Below are positions 55,402 to 64,000 of a stretch of 64,000 bases of DNA, piece after piece. Position 1 is the stretch's first letter. Each line of letters begins with the position of its first letter. The notes beneath the pieces are model-generated. The model was not told where the DNA came from, ran no database searches, and was given only the letters and a program-made list of their open reading frames with translations. A program made the position numbers and the translations under genes. The stretch is from UBA12202 sp049595035 (GTDB taxonomy: Bacteria; Pseudomonadota; Alphaproteobacteria; Puniceispirillales; UBA1172), in NCBI GenBank assembly GCA_049595035.1, contig JBMYKD010000001.1:124001-188000 (forward strand). Direction: 5' to 3'.

Positions 55402-57344
55402 CCCTGAATAGGGCGATTCGATATCAGATCATCTACCACAGCCGGATCAGCTAGGGTAGATGTATCACCAAGACTATCGATTTCATTTGAAGCAATTTTT
55501 CGCAGAATGCGCCGCATAATTTTGCCAGATCGTGTTTTCGGTAGTCCGGGTGCCCATTGTAACACATCAGGTGTCGCAATGGGGCCGATATCCTTACGCA
55601 CCCATTGCCTGAGTTCAGCCAAGAGTGCATCATCGCCTTCAAGCCCTGCCAGCAAGGTCACATAGGCATAAATGCCCTGTCCCTTGATATCATGGGGATA
55701 CCCCACCACGGCAGCTTCGGCAACTTTAGGATGGGCGACAAGGGCGGATTCTACTTCTGCTGTGCCCATGCGGTGACCAGATACATTAATCACATCATCA
55801 ACACGTCCGGTGATCCAGTAATACCCATCTTCATCACGCCGACAGCCATCGCCTGTAAAATATCGTCCGGGGAATGTGGTGAAATAAGTGCTGATAAAAC
55901 GACCATGATCACCATAAACCGTCCGCATCTGCCCTGGCCAGGACCGGTTTATACATAAGCTGCCAGAGGTTGCGCCATCTAGTGGCTGATTATCGCTATC
56001 AACCAGAATGGGTTCAATGCCGAAAAACGGTCTGGTTGCCGAACCGGGCTTAAGGGTGGTAGCACCCGGTAGAGGGGTGATCATGATCCCGCCTGTTTCC
56101 GTTTGCCACCATGTATCAACAATCGGGCAACGGCTTTCGCCTACAACCTCATGATACCAGACCCATGCTTCGGGGTTAATCGGCTCCCCTACGGATCCAA
56201 GTGTTTTGAGAGATGAGCGGTCATAGCGGGTAACAAAATCATTTCCTTCCCGCATGAGCGCACGGATAGCGGTCGGGGCGGTATAGAATGTGTTTACCTT
56301 GTGCTTTTCAACTACCTCCCAGAATCGGCCAGCATCCGGATAGGTCGGCACGCCTTCAAATATGACGCCGGTCGCGCCATTGGCCAGTGGTCCATAGACA
56401 ATATAGCTATGGCCAGTCACCCAGCCAACATCGGCGGTACACCAGTACACATCACCCGGTTGATAATCAAAAACATATTTGAATGTCATACTGGCATAAA
56501 CCATATATCCGCCTGTTGTATGCAGAACGCCTTTGGGTTTGCCGGTTGACCCGGAGGTATATAAAATAAACATCGGGTCTTCTGCGCCTACCTCGGCAGG
56601 GGGGCAATCAGCATCGACCTTTGCCATTTCCTCATGATACCAGACATCCCTGCCCTCATGCCAGTCAATGGCACCGCCTGTGCGTTTTACCACGATGACG
56701 GTTTGACAATCCGGACACATTTCCAGCGCTTTATCCGTATTGTCTTTAAGTGGAATGGTTTTGCCGCCGCGCACCCCTTCATCTGCGGTAATGATAAATG
56801 CGGAATCACAATCAAGAATTCGACCAGCAAGCGAGTCAGGAGAAAATCCGCCAAAAACAACAGAATGCACGGCCCCTATCCGGACAACAGCAAGCATAGC
56901 GACAACAGCTTCAACAATCATGGGCATATAGATAGTAACCCGATCACCAGCCTTAACCCCTTGCGCTTTTAGAACATTGGCGAAACGGCAGACTTCCCCA
57001 TGCAATTCCCGATAACTGATATGTCTGCTGGTTGATGGGTCATCTCCTTCGAAAATGAGAGCAGTCTGATCACCACGCGTATCCAGATGACGGTCCAGAC
57101 AATTTGCACTCGCATTAAGGGTGCCGTCTTCATACCATCTGATAGCCAGTGATTTGGCATCATAAGTGGAGTTATTGACCACCGTATAAGGTTTCATCCA
57201 GTCAATTTGCGCCCGTCCCATTTCATCCCAGAAAGCGTCAGGCTGTTCTATGGAACGTTGATACATATCCTGATAGGTATCATGATCAATTAAAGCTGAT
57301 GCTGCGCGTTCGGCTGATGGTGGAAATTGGTGATGGTCTGTCAT
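55398..57344 (-). CDS. acs: Acetyl-CoA synthetase
   Basis: An AMP-forming acetate-CoA ligase of 648 residues that activates acetate. The adenylation P-loop is LYTSGSTGKPKGVLHTTGGY, and the aromatic/motif region WWQTETGGIMITPLPG is present. The C-terminal acetylation-site Lys is in LPKTRSGKIMRRILRKIA. The ATG at 57344 has GAGGGGGAG just upstream; an in-frame ATG at 57359 would add five residues inside that ribosome site. It converges on the S8/LuxR remnants. A palindrome lies at 57386-57404. Confidence 0.97.
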   Translation of the reverse strand: MTDHHQFPPSAERAASALIDHDTYQDMYQRSIEQPDAFWDEMGRAQIDWMKPYTVVNNSTYDAKSLAIRWYEDGTLNASANCLDRHLDTRGDQTALIFEGDDPSTSRHISYRELHGEVCRFANVLKAQGVKAGDRVTIYMPMIVEAVVAMLAVVRIGAVHSVVFGGFSPDSLAGRILDCDSAFIITADEGVRGGKTIPLKDNTDKALEMCPDCQTVIVVKRTGGAIDWHEGRDVWYHEEMAKVDADCPPAEVGAEDPMFILYTSGSTGKPKGVLHTTGGYMVYASMTFKYVFDYQPGDVYWCTADVGWVTGHSYIVYGPLANGATGVIFEGVPTYPDAGRFWEVVEKHKVNTFYTAPTAIRALMREGNDFVTRYDRSSLKTLGSVGEPINPEAWVWYHEVVGESRCPIVDTWWQTETGGIMITPLPGATTLKPGSATRPFFGIEPILVDSDNQPLDGATSGSLCINRSWPGQMRTVYGDHGRFISTYFTTFPGRYFTGDGCRRDEDGYYWITGRVDDVINVSGHRMGTAEVESALVAHPKVAEAAVVGYPHDIKGQGIYAYVTLLAGLEGDDALLAELRQWVRKDIGPIATPDVLQWAPGLPKTRSGKIMRRILRKIASNEIDSLGDTSTLADPAVVDDLISNRPIQG

Positions 57345-57364
57345 GGTACTCCCCCTCATAATTC

Positions 57365-57404
57365 AGTATAAATCTACCCATATTTGGCTATTTTCACAAT
57401 AGCC
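57365..57404 (-). promoter_or_regulatory. acs upstream palindrome and -10
   Basis: GGCTATT at 57386-57392 pairs perfectly with AATAGCC at 57398-57404 around TTCAC. On the minus strand a -10 TATACT lies at 57365-57370, but no good -35 is found; the palindrome occupies that position. It may be an operator for acs or the end of recX. There is no T-run in the recX direction, which weakens the terminator reading. Confidence 0.4.
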
Positions 57405-57416
57405 TGACATTCAGCA

Positions 57417-57968
57417 TTAATCATCATGGTCACTAAACAGCACCGATTTTGCAACATTAAACCCGAAACCAGCACGAACCATGCTGGCGAGATGGCGATT
57501 TTCCCAATCGGCTTTTTTGCGGCTGTTAGGGCTGGCAAATTGCCCTAATTTCCGCCTTCGGGCATATTTCATCGCTGCTTCGGTTTCTGCATCCATGCTG
57601 CCGATATCTTCATCATCCATAGTCTGATTGATGATGGCACTTTCAACTCCCTTGCCTTTCAGATACTGGTTAATATGCCGTCCTGATGTTCCTCGGCGTC
57701 GCATCCCCCGCGCGCGCGAATGGGCATAGGCCACATCATCAATATAGCCAAGCGCGTTATAGCGGCTAACCAATCGGTCAATGGCCTGATCAAGCTGGGC
57801 TAGAAAAGCATCTTCTTCAGCGGGATCTGCATCTTTCGGCCAGCATTTGCGGCGACCAAAACGGGTCAGCACCTGCCGCAAATTGGCTTCGCTTGATGCA
57901 AATCGTGCCAGATAGCTGAGTGCTTTATTTTCGAGGCGTCGATTTAGCTTGTCATCAGAAATTACCAT
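57417..57968 (-). CDS. recX: RecX-family regulatory protein
   Basis: About 184 residues from ATG 57968. The RecX pattern of helical triplets is seen in LENKALSYLARFASSEANLR with QVLTRFGRR, then VSRYNALGYIDDVAYAHSRA and RRGTSGRHINQYLKGKGVES, then NRHLASMVRAGFGFNVAKSV. RecX proteins limit RecA filaments. The frame stays open upstream to 58070, but that would cover the divergent ABC permease start. Sequence similarity to the family is moderate, and recA is not in the window. Confidence 0.75.
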   Translation of the reverse strand: MVISDDKLNRRLENKALSYLARFASSEANLRQVLTRFGRRKCWPKDADPAEEDAFLAQLDQAIDRLVSRYNALGYIDDVAYAHSRARGMRRRGTSGRHINQYLKGKGVESAIINQTMDDEDIGSMDAETEAAMKYARRRKLGQFASPNSRKKADWENRHLASMVRAGFGFNVAKSVLFSDHDD

Positions 57969-58068
57969 GAATGACGATATCCCGATCGGTTTGCCGCGAT
58001 TTATCATCGCGCGTGTTCTTGCTTTATGCCAGCATAGCGAATATGTTGCGCCCATGTCGAGAAACAAC

Positions 58069-58890
58069 ATGAAAACCGAACATACTGCCGCACCAACCGT
58101 GATCAGACCTATTCATATAGGTTTTATCAACTGGATTGGTTTATCCACGCTTTATAAGCGGGAAGTGATGCGCTTTGTCAAAATTTTAAGCCAGACCGTT
58201 GCCGCGCCAGTGATAACAACTTGGCTTTTTCTAACCGTTTTTGCTGTTGCTATTGGTGACCGGATTGATCTGATGGCAGAGATGGATTTACTTACTTTTC
58301 TTGCACCCGGGTTGATTATGATGGCAGTGTTACAAAATGCTTTTGCCAATACATCATCATCACTGGTCATTGGTAAGGTACAAGGCAACATTGTCGATCT
58401 GATCATGCCGCCCCTTAGCGCATATGAGCTATTTATAGGCATGGTTGCGGCCGGGATTACACGCGGTGTGATGGTGGCGATTGTGGCATTAATAACTATG
58501 CCATTGCTTGGGATCAATATTATGCCGGCCAGTATATGGGCAGCCATAATATTTCTTCTGCTGGGGGCTGGCATTATGGCTGTGATTGGTATGATTGCCG
58601 GCATCTGGGCGGATAAGTTTGATAGTCTGGCAACAATCACCAATTTTGTTATACAGCCGCTGGTTTTTCTGTCTGGTACATTCTATACTATTGATCGGCT
58701 TCCGGATCATGTGGCGGTCATTGCATATATTAATCCGATTTTTTATATGATTGATGGATTCCGCTATGCTATGACAGGTTATAGCTCGGCATCGCCGCTA
58801 ATAGGGGGGTTGATTTTATTCCTGTCTATGCTGATGCTATCTGTGTTCGGAATTTATTTACTAAAAACCGGATATAAACTTAAAAGCTAG
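58069..58890 (+). CDS. ABC-2 type transporter permease
   Basis: An integral membrane protein of about 273 residues with six predicted membrane segments. The ABC-2 signature region is QPLVFLSGTFYTIDRLPDHV and YINPIFYMIDGFRYAM, as in NodJ/DrrB/YadH-type permeases that export lipids, drugs or polysaccharides. Starts at 58054, 58069 or further upstream are possible; ATG 58069 has GAGA eight bases before it and leaves room for a divergent promoter with recX. No ABC ATPase gene is adjacent, so its partner is elsewhere. Confidence 0.85.
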   Translation: MKTEHTAAPTVIRPIHIGFINWIGLSTLYKREVMRFVKILSQTVAAPVITTWLFLTVFAVAIGDRIDLMAEMDLLTFLAPGLIMMAVLQNAFANTSSSLVIGKVQGNIVDLIMPPLSAYELFIGMVAAGITRGVMVAIVALITMPLLGINIMPASIWAAIIFLLLGAGIMAVIGMIAGIWADKFDSLATITNFVIQPLVFLSGTFYTIDRLPDHVAVIAYINPIFYMIDGFRYAMTGYSSASPLIGGLILFLSMLMLSVFGIYLLKTGYKLKS

Positions 58891-58903
58891 AACGGTTTCG
58901 GAC

Positions 58904-60067
58904 ATGAACGCATCTTCAGATACATTGTTATCTTACCCATCTGGTATTTTATCCTTGCCTCAATTAGAAGACGCTTTTGCCAAGGGTATTCTTGCCAGCG
59001 CGGCACCATTAGCAGATGGCCAGATTCAGCCAGCATCACTGGATTTACGTCTGGGGGCAAAAGCATGGCGCGTTCAGGCCTCTTTTCTGCCCGGCGCTGA
59101 TCATAAGGTGACGGATAAACTGGCTGACCTTGCCATGCATGAAATCGACCTGACAGATGGCGCAGTTTTGGAAAAGGGCTGTGTCTATATTGCCGAGCTA
59201 ATGGAACAGGTGCATCTTCCGGATGGGTTAACAGCCATTGCTAATCCGAAAAGCTCAACCGGACGTCTAGATGTGTTTACACGGATGATTGCGGATTACG
59301 CGGATGAGTTTGAAATGGCACCTGCAGGATATAGCGGGACACTTTATGCTGAAATCAGCCCACGCACCTTTTCTGTTCTGGTCAGGCAGGGATCACGGTT
59401 ATCGCAATTGCGGTTGCGTTCAGGAGTCGCGCAAATCAGCGACGCTGATATGACCACACTTCAGGATAAGGCAGGGCTTACCCATGGGACGGGTATTGTT
59501 AATCATAAAATCAAAGATGGTATCCCGCTTAGTGTTGATCTATCAGGCCAGGCCAATCACTTGATGCCAGGACTTGTCGGATGGCGGGCGCGAAAACATG
59601 CAGGCTTGATTGATGTAGATCAGGTTGGAGTATATCCGGTATCCGGTTTCTGGGAAAAGGTCACGTCAGCGGATCTCTGTGCCGGTGGTTTGGTGCTAAA
59701 TCCGGATGAATTCTATATTCTGGCCAGTCAGGAATATGTCACCGTCCCTGCCGAATACGCGGCTGAAATGACAGCCTATGATACCCGTATTGGAGAATTC
59801 AGAGCTCATTATGCCGGTTTCTTTGATCCGGGTTTTGGTATGCCAGAATTAGGGGCGGGTGAAACCCGCGCTGTCCTTGAAGTGCGTTCGCATGATGTTC
59901 CGTTCCTGATTGAAGAAGGCCAGACGGTTTGTCGTCTGGTTTATGAACCGCTATCGGTTGTGCCGGACGCGCTTTACGGAGCCAAGGGAAGCGGTTCGCA
60001 TTATCAGGCGCAAGGGCTTCAGCTGGCTAAACATTTTAAACCGATTGCTGGTGGAGAAGCAGTATGA
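58904..60067 (+). CDS. dcd: Long-form dCTP deaminase
   Basis: A 387-residue protein of the alphaproteobacterial 2'-deoxycytidine 5'-triphosphate deaminase family, about twice the size of E. coli Dcd and built from two dUTPase-like folds. The N-terminal half has QIQPASLDLRLGAKAWRVQA and NPKSSTGRLDVFTRMIADY; the C-terminal half has AEMTAYDTRIGEFRAHYAGF and DPGFGMPELGAGETRAVLEV. It makes dUTP for thymidylate supply, so it works before Dut (38888). Its stop overlaps argD (ATGA). Confidence 0.92.
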   Translation: MNASSDTLLSYPSGILSLPQLEDAFAKGILASAAPLADGQIQPASLDLRLGAKAWRVQASFLPGADHKVTDKLADLAMHEIDLTDGAVLEKGCVYIAELMEQVHLPDGLTAIANPKSSTGRLDVFTRMIADYADEFEMAPAGYSGTLYAEISPRTFSVLVRQGSRLSQLRLRSGVAQISDADMTTLQDKAGLTHGTGIVNHKIKDGIPLSVDLSGQANHLMPGLVGWRARKHAGLIDVDQVGVYPVSGFWEKVTSADLCAGGLVLNPDEFYILASQEYVTVPAEYAAEMTAYDTRIGEFRAHYAGFFDPGFGMPELGAGETRAVLEVRSHDVPFLIEEGQTVCRLVYEPLSVVPDALYGAKGSGSHYQAQGLQLAKHFKPIAGGEAV

Positions 60068-61284
60068 CCATGACCACCGCCGTGATGGGTAATTATGGTC
60101 GGGCTGATCTGGCGTTTTCGCATGGTGAAGGCAGCTGGCTGATTAGCACGGATGGCGACCGTTATCTTGATTTTGCAACAGGTATTGCGGTAAACACACT
60201 TGGTCATAATCACCCGAAACTGGTTGATGCTCTGACCCGGCAAGCGGGAAAATTATGGCATGTGTCTAATTTGTATAATATTCCCGAACAGGCCGAATTA
60301 GCACAGGTTTTGGCTGAACGGTCAGGGCTGGATAAAGCCTTTTTCTGTAATTCGGGTGCTGAAGCCACAGAAGCAGCTGTAAAAATGGCACGCCGGGCTA
60401 TGCATCATATGGGATATAAAAACCGGCATAAAATTCTTTGTGCCGAAGGGTCATTTCATGGTCGTACGATAGCCATGCTGGCGGCAACAGACCGCCCAGC
60501 CTTTCGCGAAGGATTTGGCCCCATGCCAGATGGTTTTGACCATTTTCCTTTCGGGAATATGAATGCTTTGCGTGACCAGTTGATCAAAGACGCTGAATCC
60601 GGCACGCCTGAAATTGCGGCTGTCATGGTGGAATCTGTTCAGGGCGAAGGTGGTGCTAGGCCACTGCCAGATGGCTTTCTTGCCGAATTAAGAGCCGTCA
60701 CCGATGAAGTGGGATGTCTGCTGATCGCAGATGAGGTGCAGATTGGCGTTGGTCGGTCAGGGCATTTATTTTCGTTTGAACCAAGCGGTATCAAGCCAGA
60801 TATCATTGCCATGGCCAAGGGTCTGGCTGGCGGGTTTCCCATTGGGGCAGTGATCACGACTGATCAGGTTGCATCAGCCATGACACCGGGAAGTCATGGA
60901 TCAACTTTTGGTGGCAATCCCCTTGCCATGCAGGCGGCATTAGCCGTTATGGATGTACTGGATGAAGCCTTTCTTGCAGATATGCGAAAGCGCAGCGCAA
61001 TGCTATTTGCAGAACTGGAAACGCTTAAACAGAACCATAGGGCAATTGTCGATATTCGTGGTAATGGATTTCTAATCGGGCTCGTTCTGGCAGATGATCT
61101 GACCCCCGCTGATATCATGGCATCATGCCGCCAGCATCATCTGCTTGTCGTGCCAGCGGCGGCAAATACGGTTCGGTTATTGCCACCACTTAATGTCAAT
61201 ATTGAGGATATACACCACGCGGTTTCTATTCTTGATGCGGTATTTGCCGACTATGATAAAAAAGCAGGCCTGAGTCATGATTAG
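60064..61284 (+). CDS. argD: Acetylornithine aminotransferase
   Basis: A class III PLP aminotransferase of 406 residues in arginine biosynthesis. The PLP lysine is Lys252 in AMAKGLAGGFPIGA. FATGIAVNTLGHNHPKL, FCNSGAEATEAAVKMAR and VQGEGGARPLPDGF are family motifs. The first ATG overlaps the dcd stop; later Met codons at residues 3 and 8 are alternatives. argF overlaps its end by eight bases, giving argD-argF-hslO in one unit. Confidence 0.95.
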   Translation: MTMTTAVMGNYGRADLAFSHGEGSWLISTDGDRYLDFATGIAVNTLGHNHPKLVDALTRQAGKLWHVSNLYNIPEQAELAQVLAERSGLDKAFFCNSGAEATEAAVKMARRAMHHMGYKNRHKILCAEGSFHGRTIAMLAATDRPAFREGFGPMPDGFDHFPFGNMNALRDQLIKDAESGTPEIAAVMVESVQGEGGARPLPDGFLAELRAVTDEVGCLLIADEVQIGVGRSGHLFSFEPSGIKPDIIAMAKGLAGGFPIGAVITTDQVASAMTPGSHGSTFGGNPLAMQAALAVMDVLDEAFLADMRKRSAMLFAELETLKQNHRAIVDIRGNGFLIGLVLADDLTPADIMASCRQHHLLVVPAAANTVRLLPPLNVNIEDIHHAVSILDAVFADYDKKAGLSHD

Positions 61285-62206
61285 GCATTTTCTGGATATT
61301 GCTGATTACTCAACAGATCAATTGCGGCAGATTCTTGCTGACGCATTTGTGATGAAAGCAAAGCCTCATACTATGGCAAACTGGCTTAGCGGAAAGAATA
61401 TCGCGCTATTGTTTGAAAAGCCTTCAACCCGCACCCGCATATCATTTGAAGTCGGCGTCAATCAGCTTGGTGCCGCACCCATAGTGCTTGATCATAAGTC
61501 TATGCAACTTGGCCGCGGGGAAACGGTGGCCGATACCGCGCAAGTGATGTCACGTTATGTTGATGCTATCATGATCCGTGCTGAAAGCCATGACACGGTA
61601 ATGGAATTAGCCCATCATGCCAGCATACCGGTGATAAATGGCCTCACTAATCGAAGCCACCCCTGCCAGGTGATGGCAGATGTGATGACGGTGGCTGAAA
61701 AGAAAGCCCCTGATCTGGATTTTTCAAGGCTGAATATTGTCTGGCTTGGTGATGGTAATAATGTTGCCCATAGCTGGATTGAAGCGGCGGCAAGGTTCGG
61801 CTTTACGCTTACGCTATCCACCCCGGATGCGTTGCGCCCGGATGCAGATATCATAGATAGGGCAAAAGCGCAGGGCGGAACCATTCACTTATCCGGTGAT
61901 CCCGCACATGCCATAAAACATGCTGATGTTGTCGTAACAGATACATGGATATCTATGAGTGGCGCAGATCATATTGATGCGAAAGCCCATAAAGATATGC
62001 TAGAGCCATATCGGGTGACCACGCAATTGATGGAACAGGCAGCGCCTGATGCCATATTCATGCATTGCCTGCCGGTTTATCGTGGTAATGAAGCCGATGC
62101 CGATGTTGTTGACGGGGCACAGTCGGTTATATGGGATGAAGCCGAAAACCGGCTTCATGTTCAGAAAGCCATTATGTGTTTTTGTTTGGCGCAAGCAAGA
62201 TCATGA
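61277..62206 (+). CDS. argF: Ornithine carbamoyltransferase
   Basis: ArgF makes citrulline from ornithine and carbamoyl phosphate. It has 309 residues. The carbamoyl phosphate motif is FEKPSTRTRISFEVG, with NGLTNRSHPCQVMADVMTV and the ornithine-loop Cys in MHCLPVYRG. WLGDGNNVAHSWIEAAARF is also diagnostic. It overlaps argD by eight bases, and hslO starts seven bases later. Confidence 0.97.
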   Translation: MIRHFLDIADYSTDQLRQILADAFVMKAKPHTMANWLSGKNIALLFEKPSTRTRISFEVGVNQLGAAPIVLDHKSMQLGRGETVADTAQVMSRYVDAIMIRAESHDTVMELAHHASIPVINGLTNRSHPCQVMADVMTVAEKKAPDLDFSRLNIVWLGDGNNVAHSWIEAAARFGFTLTLSTPDALRPDADIIDRAKAQGGTIHLSGDPAHAIKHADVVVTDTWISMSGADHIDAKAHKDMLEPYRVTTQLMEQAAPDAIFMHCLPVYRGNEADADVVDGAQSVIWDEAENRLHVQKAIMCFCLAQARS

Positions 62207-62212
62207 GGATAA

Positions 62213-63160
62213 ATGGCCATGGCTGATCCAAATCTATCCGGAAATCTATCTGGTGTACTTCCCTTTGTTATTGATGCAGGGCCCGGTCGTCAGGCCGCTA
62301 TCCGTGGTCGTCTGGCCAAAATGGATTATGTGGTTAATGCAATTCTGGGGCGACATGATTATCCACTAGTTATCAGTAAATTAGCCGCGGAATCGATAGT
62401 ATTGGCAACATGCCTTGCCAGCACCATGAATTATGATGGTATCTTTACGCTTCAAGCCAAAGGCGACGGGATGGTCAAAACCCTGCTGGCAGATGTGACA
62501 ACAGAAGGCGCTGTTCGTGCCTATATGGGATATGATCAGGATCAGGATCAGGATATAGACACAGATCATGATGACGGGAATACCCTTGCGCCAATGATAA
62601 AACTGATGGGGACAGGTCATCTGGCCTTTACGGTTGATCAGGGCAAGAAAGGCCGATATCAGGGCATTGTTCCGATTGAAGCACAGAATATTACTGATGT
62701 GGCATTGCGTTATTTCAGGGATTCCGAACAGATCGATACCGCGCTGATGCTTGCCGCCGATTATCAGAATGGATCATGGTGTGCGACCGGATTGTTATTA
62801 CAACGGATACCGGAAACCGGCGGTAATCACGATGATGTTTTACCAATGGGTGACGTCGAAGAAGATATCTGGCATACGGCATGTACATTGATGTCAACGC
62901 TGGAACGCGGTGAAATGCTGGATCATACTATTCCGGCGGAAACGCTGGTGCATAGGTTATTTCATGAACTTGATGCCAAATCATTACCCTGGCGGCAGTT
63001 TCGTGATCAATGCCGGTGTTCATCAGAACGGGCAGAACAGATCATTCTGTCATTATCAGATGAAGAAAAAAAAGATTTGGCAAATGAGGATAATAAACTC
63101 GTCATGTCATGTGAGTTTTGTAAATCCGAATGGGTATGGGATGCTATATCTGATGCCTGA
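62213..63160 (+). CDS. hslO: Redox-regulated chaperone Hsp33
   Basis: Hsp33 is a holdase activated by oxidation of a C-terminal zinc centre. The 315 residues have the N-terminal core and the four zinc cysteines Cys267, Cys269 (QCRCSSERAEQI), Cys300 and Cys303 (SCEFCKSEW). An acidic loop DQDQDQDIDTDHDD near residues 109-122 comes from a CAGGAT repeat and is not typical. GAGGATAA precedes the ATG. The argD-argF-hslO order is common in alphaproteobacteria. Confidence 0.95.
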   Translation: MAMADPNLSGNLSGVLPFVIDAGPGRQAAIRGRLAKMDYVVNAILGRHDYPLVISKLAAESIVLATCLASTMNYDGIFTLQAKGDGMVKTLLADVTTEGAVRAYMGYDQDQDQDIDTDHDDGNTLAPMIKLMGTGHLAFTVDQGKKGRYQGIVPIEAQNITDVALRYFRDSEQIDTALMLAADYQNGSWCATGLLLQRIPETGGNHDDVLPMGDVEEDIWHTACTLMSTLERGEMLDHTIPAETLVHRLFHELDAKSLPWRQFRDQCRCSSERAEQIILSLSDEEKKDLANEDNKLVMSCEFCKSEWVWDAISDA

Positions 63161-63245
63161 CAGGCTGCCAGCCATAACATCATGCTGATAACAGGCATTG
63201 CATCTTTACAGACAGATGGATAGGCTTTATCCGAAAGGAGCAAAT

Positions 63246-63860
63246 ATGATGGAACATATGATAAAATTAATAAGCCGCTTTTCCATAACTGGTATTTTCC
63301 TTTTGTCGTCGGTGTTTCTTGCGTCTTGCCAGAAACCGGAACCACCTGTTCTGGTCTCAACTCCACTTGGGGCAGATATACCTATACAGGTTGCAAGTAT
63401 AGATTTTTTCAATGACCATAATCCAAAAGCAACCAAGCCATATATCGATCATCTTTATTATCCTAGTCTATCAGATATGCTGATCACATGGGGTAGCGAT
63501 ATGCTGATCCCCAATGATGCTAATGGTAATCTATTGATGACCGTATCCCTTGCAGATTTGCGGGAGGTGGACATTGCATCTGATGATGATCTCAAGGCGT
63601 TATTTACCAATGAGCAAAGAAAGTTGATTATTGCTGATCTGGAAGCGGTGTTCAGTTTTACCCATCCAGCAAATAACCGGACAGCCAGCATTGTTGTTAA
63701 ATCAAGCTATCAGAATACGATTTCCGATTATACTACGCCGGCGGATTCGGATCGCATTCGTTTTTTTGTCATGTCTGAAGCCATTGCCCGTTTTGATGCG
63801 GAGTTTCGCCGACAGATTTCAGAAATATCGGCATCAGAAGGCTGGCCAGTTTTCCCTTAA
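63246..63860 (+). CDS. Lipoprotein of unknown function
   Basis: A 204-residue protein with a signal peptide and a lipobox (FLASCQKPEPP), so it should be lipid-anchored. GAAAGGAG lies six bases before the ATG at 63246. The mature part contains VASIDFFNDHNPKATKPYID and DLEAVFSFTHPANNRTASIV, with a C-terminal segment AIARFDAEFRRQISEI. I do not recognise a named family; small lipoproteins of this layout occur next to hslO in alphaproteobacteria, as far as I recall. It converges on trkH. Confidence 0.75.
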   Translation: MMEHMIKLISRFSITGIFLLSSVFLASCQKPEPPVLVSTPLGADIPIQVASIDFFNDHNPKATKPYIDHLYYPSLSDMLITWGSDMLIPNDANGNLLMTVSLADLREVDIASDDDLKALFTNEQRKLIIADLEAVFSFTHPANNRTASIVVKSSYQNTISDYTTPADSDRIRFFVMSEAIARFDAEFRRQISEISASEGWPVFP

Positions 63861-63875
63861 CGAACCTGCTATGAT

Positions 63876-64000
63876 CTAGCGTCGCCAGAAAGCGGGCATC
63901 AAAATAACAAGAACGGTGAATAATTCCAGCCGTCCCAGTATCATGCCAGCCACCATGATCCATTTTGCGGTAGCATTAACAGATTCAAAACTTCCTGAAG
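63876..64000 (-). CDS. trkH: Potassium uptake protein TrkH, C-terminus only
   Basis: The last 41 codons of a gene that continues past the right edge. The visible part reads NATAKWIMVAGMILGRLELF then TVLVILMPAFWRR, which is the conserved final membrane helix and C-terminus of TrkH/KtrB potassium channels (GRLE-FTVLV-PAFWR). It would form the K+ channel of the Trk system in the inner membrane. The stop is 15 bp from the convergent lipoprotein gene. Confidence 0.85.
   Translation of the reverse strand, partial: SGSFESVNATAKWIMVAGMILGRLELFTVLVILMPAFWRR

Overview
The window looks like a chromosomal segment of a marine alphaproteobacterium of moderate GC content. The gene content and order (glnD-murJ-trpS-nfuA, miaB-phoH-ybeY-corC-lnt-metK-trmB, fabA-fabB-fabI divergent from irr, ubiE-ubiB-coaBC-dut, mutM beside rpsT-dnaA, regB-regA, argD-argF-hslO, long-form dCTP deaminase) fit Rhodospirillales or SAR116 (Candidatus Puniceispirillum-like) bacteria. 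That placement is from memory of family context, not from a search. Coding density is very high. I see no tRNA, rRNA, CRISPR array, insertion sequence or prophage.

Layout. 1-9.9 kb: a truncated lipoprotein gene, an adenosine/PfkB kinase, mutS, glnD, murJ and trpS. 10-14 kb: an Nfu-type Fe-S scaffold, a membrane-anchored glucosaminidase-like protein, a secreted polysaccharide deacetylase, tsaB and rimI. 14-21.3 kb: RNA modification and ribosome maturation (miaB, phoH, ybeY), a CBS-domain protein, apolipoprotein N-acyltransferase, metK and trmB. 21.3-30.8 kb: the translation/transcription operon rimP-nusA-ylxR-infB-rbfA-truB-rpsO-pnp, with a hairpin in the rimP leader, a terminator after rpsO and a separate pnp promoter with a structured leader. 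30.9-36.3 kb: the unsaturated fatty acid genes fabA-fabB-fabI, divergent irr, and katG with a near-perfect Irr-box-like palindrome in front of it. 36.4-44.3 kb: an SH3 protein, a 2-hydroxyacid dehydrogenase, a MoeB/ThiF E1-like enzyme, dut, coaBC, ubiB, ubiE, mutM and a small exported protein. 44.4-51.6 kb: rpsT and the dnaA-dnaN-recF-gyrB replication block. 51.6-54.8 kb: the RegB/RegA redox two-component system and metZ. 54.9-57.4 kb: two gene remnants joined end to end, then acs. 57.4-64 kb: recX, an ABC-2 permease, dcd, argD, argF, hslO, a lipoprotein and the C-terminus of trkH.

The most unusual item is coaBC. The CoA-biosynthesis enzyme carries an N-terminal helix-turn-helix domain, and the 68-bp gap in front of the gene holds a good promoter straddled by a perfect 15-bp palindrome and a second degenerate copy 32 bp away. 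This suggests an enzyme that represses its own gene, possibly in response to CoA-pathway ligands. Other points worth checking are the Irr-like box before katG, the palindrome between the fabA and irr promoters, an 11-bp perfect inverted repeat just before metZ, a RegB kinase with Lys in place of the conserved acidic residue after its phospho-accepting His, and a deletion scar that fuses a subtilisin-like lipoprotein gene to the tail of a LuxR-type regulator.

Start codons were chosen from Shine-Dalgarno position, overlap with neighbours and family N-termini. Alternatives are given where they matter. All functional calls rest on motifs read by eye.
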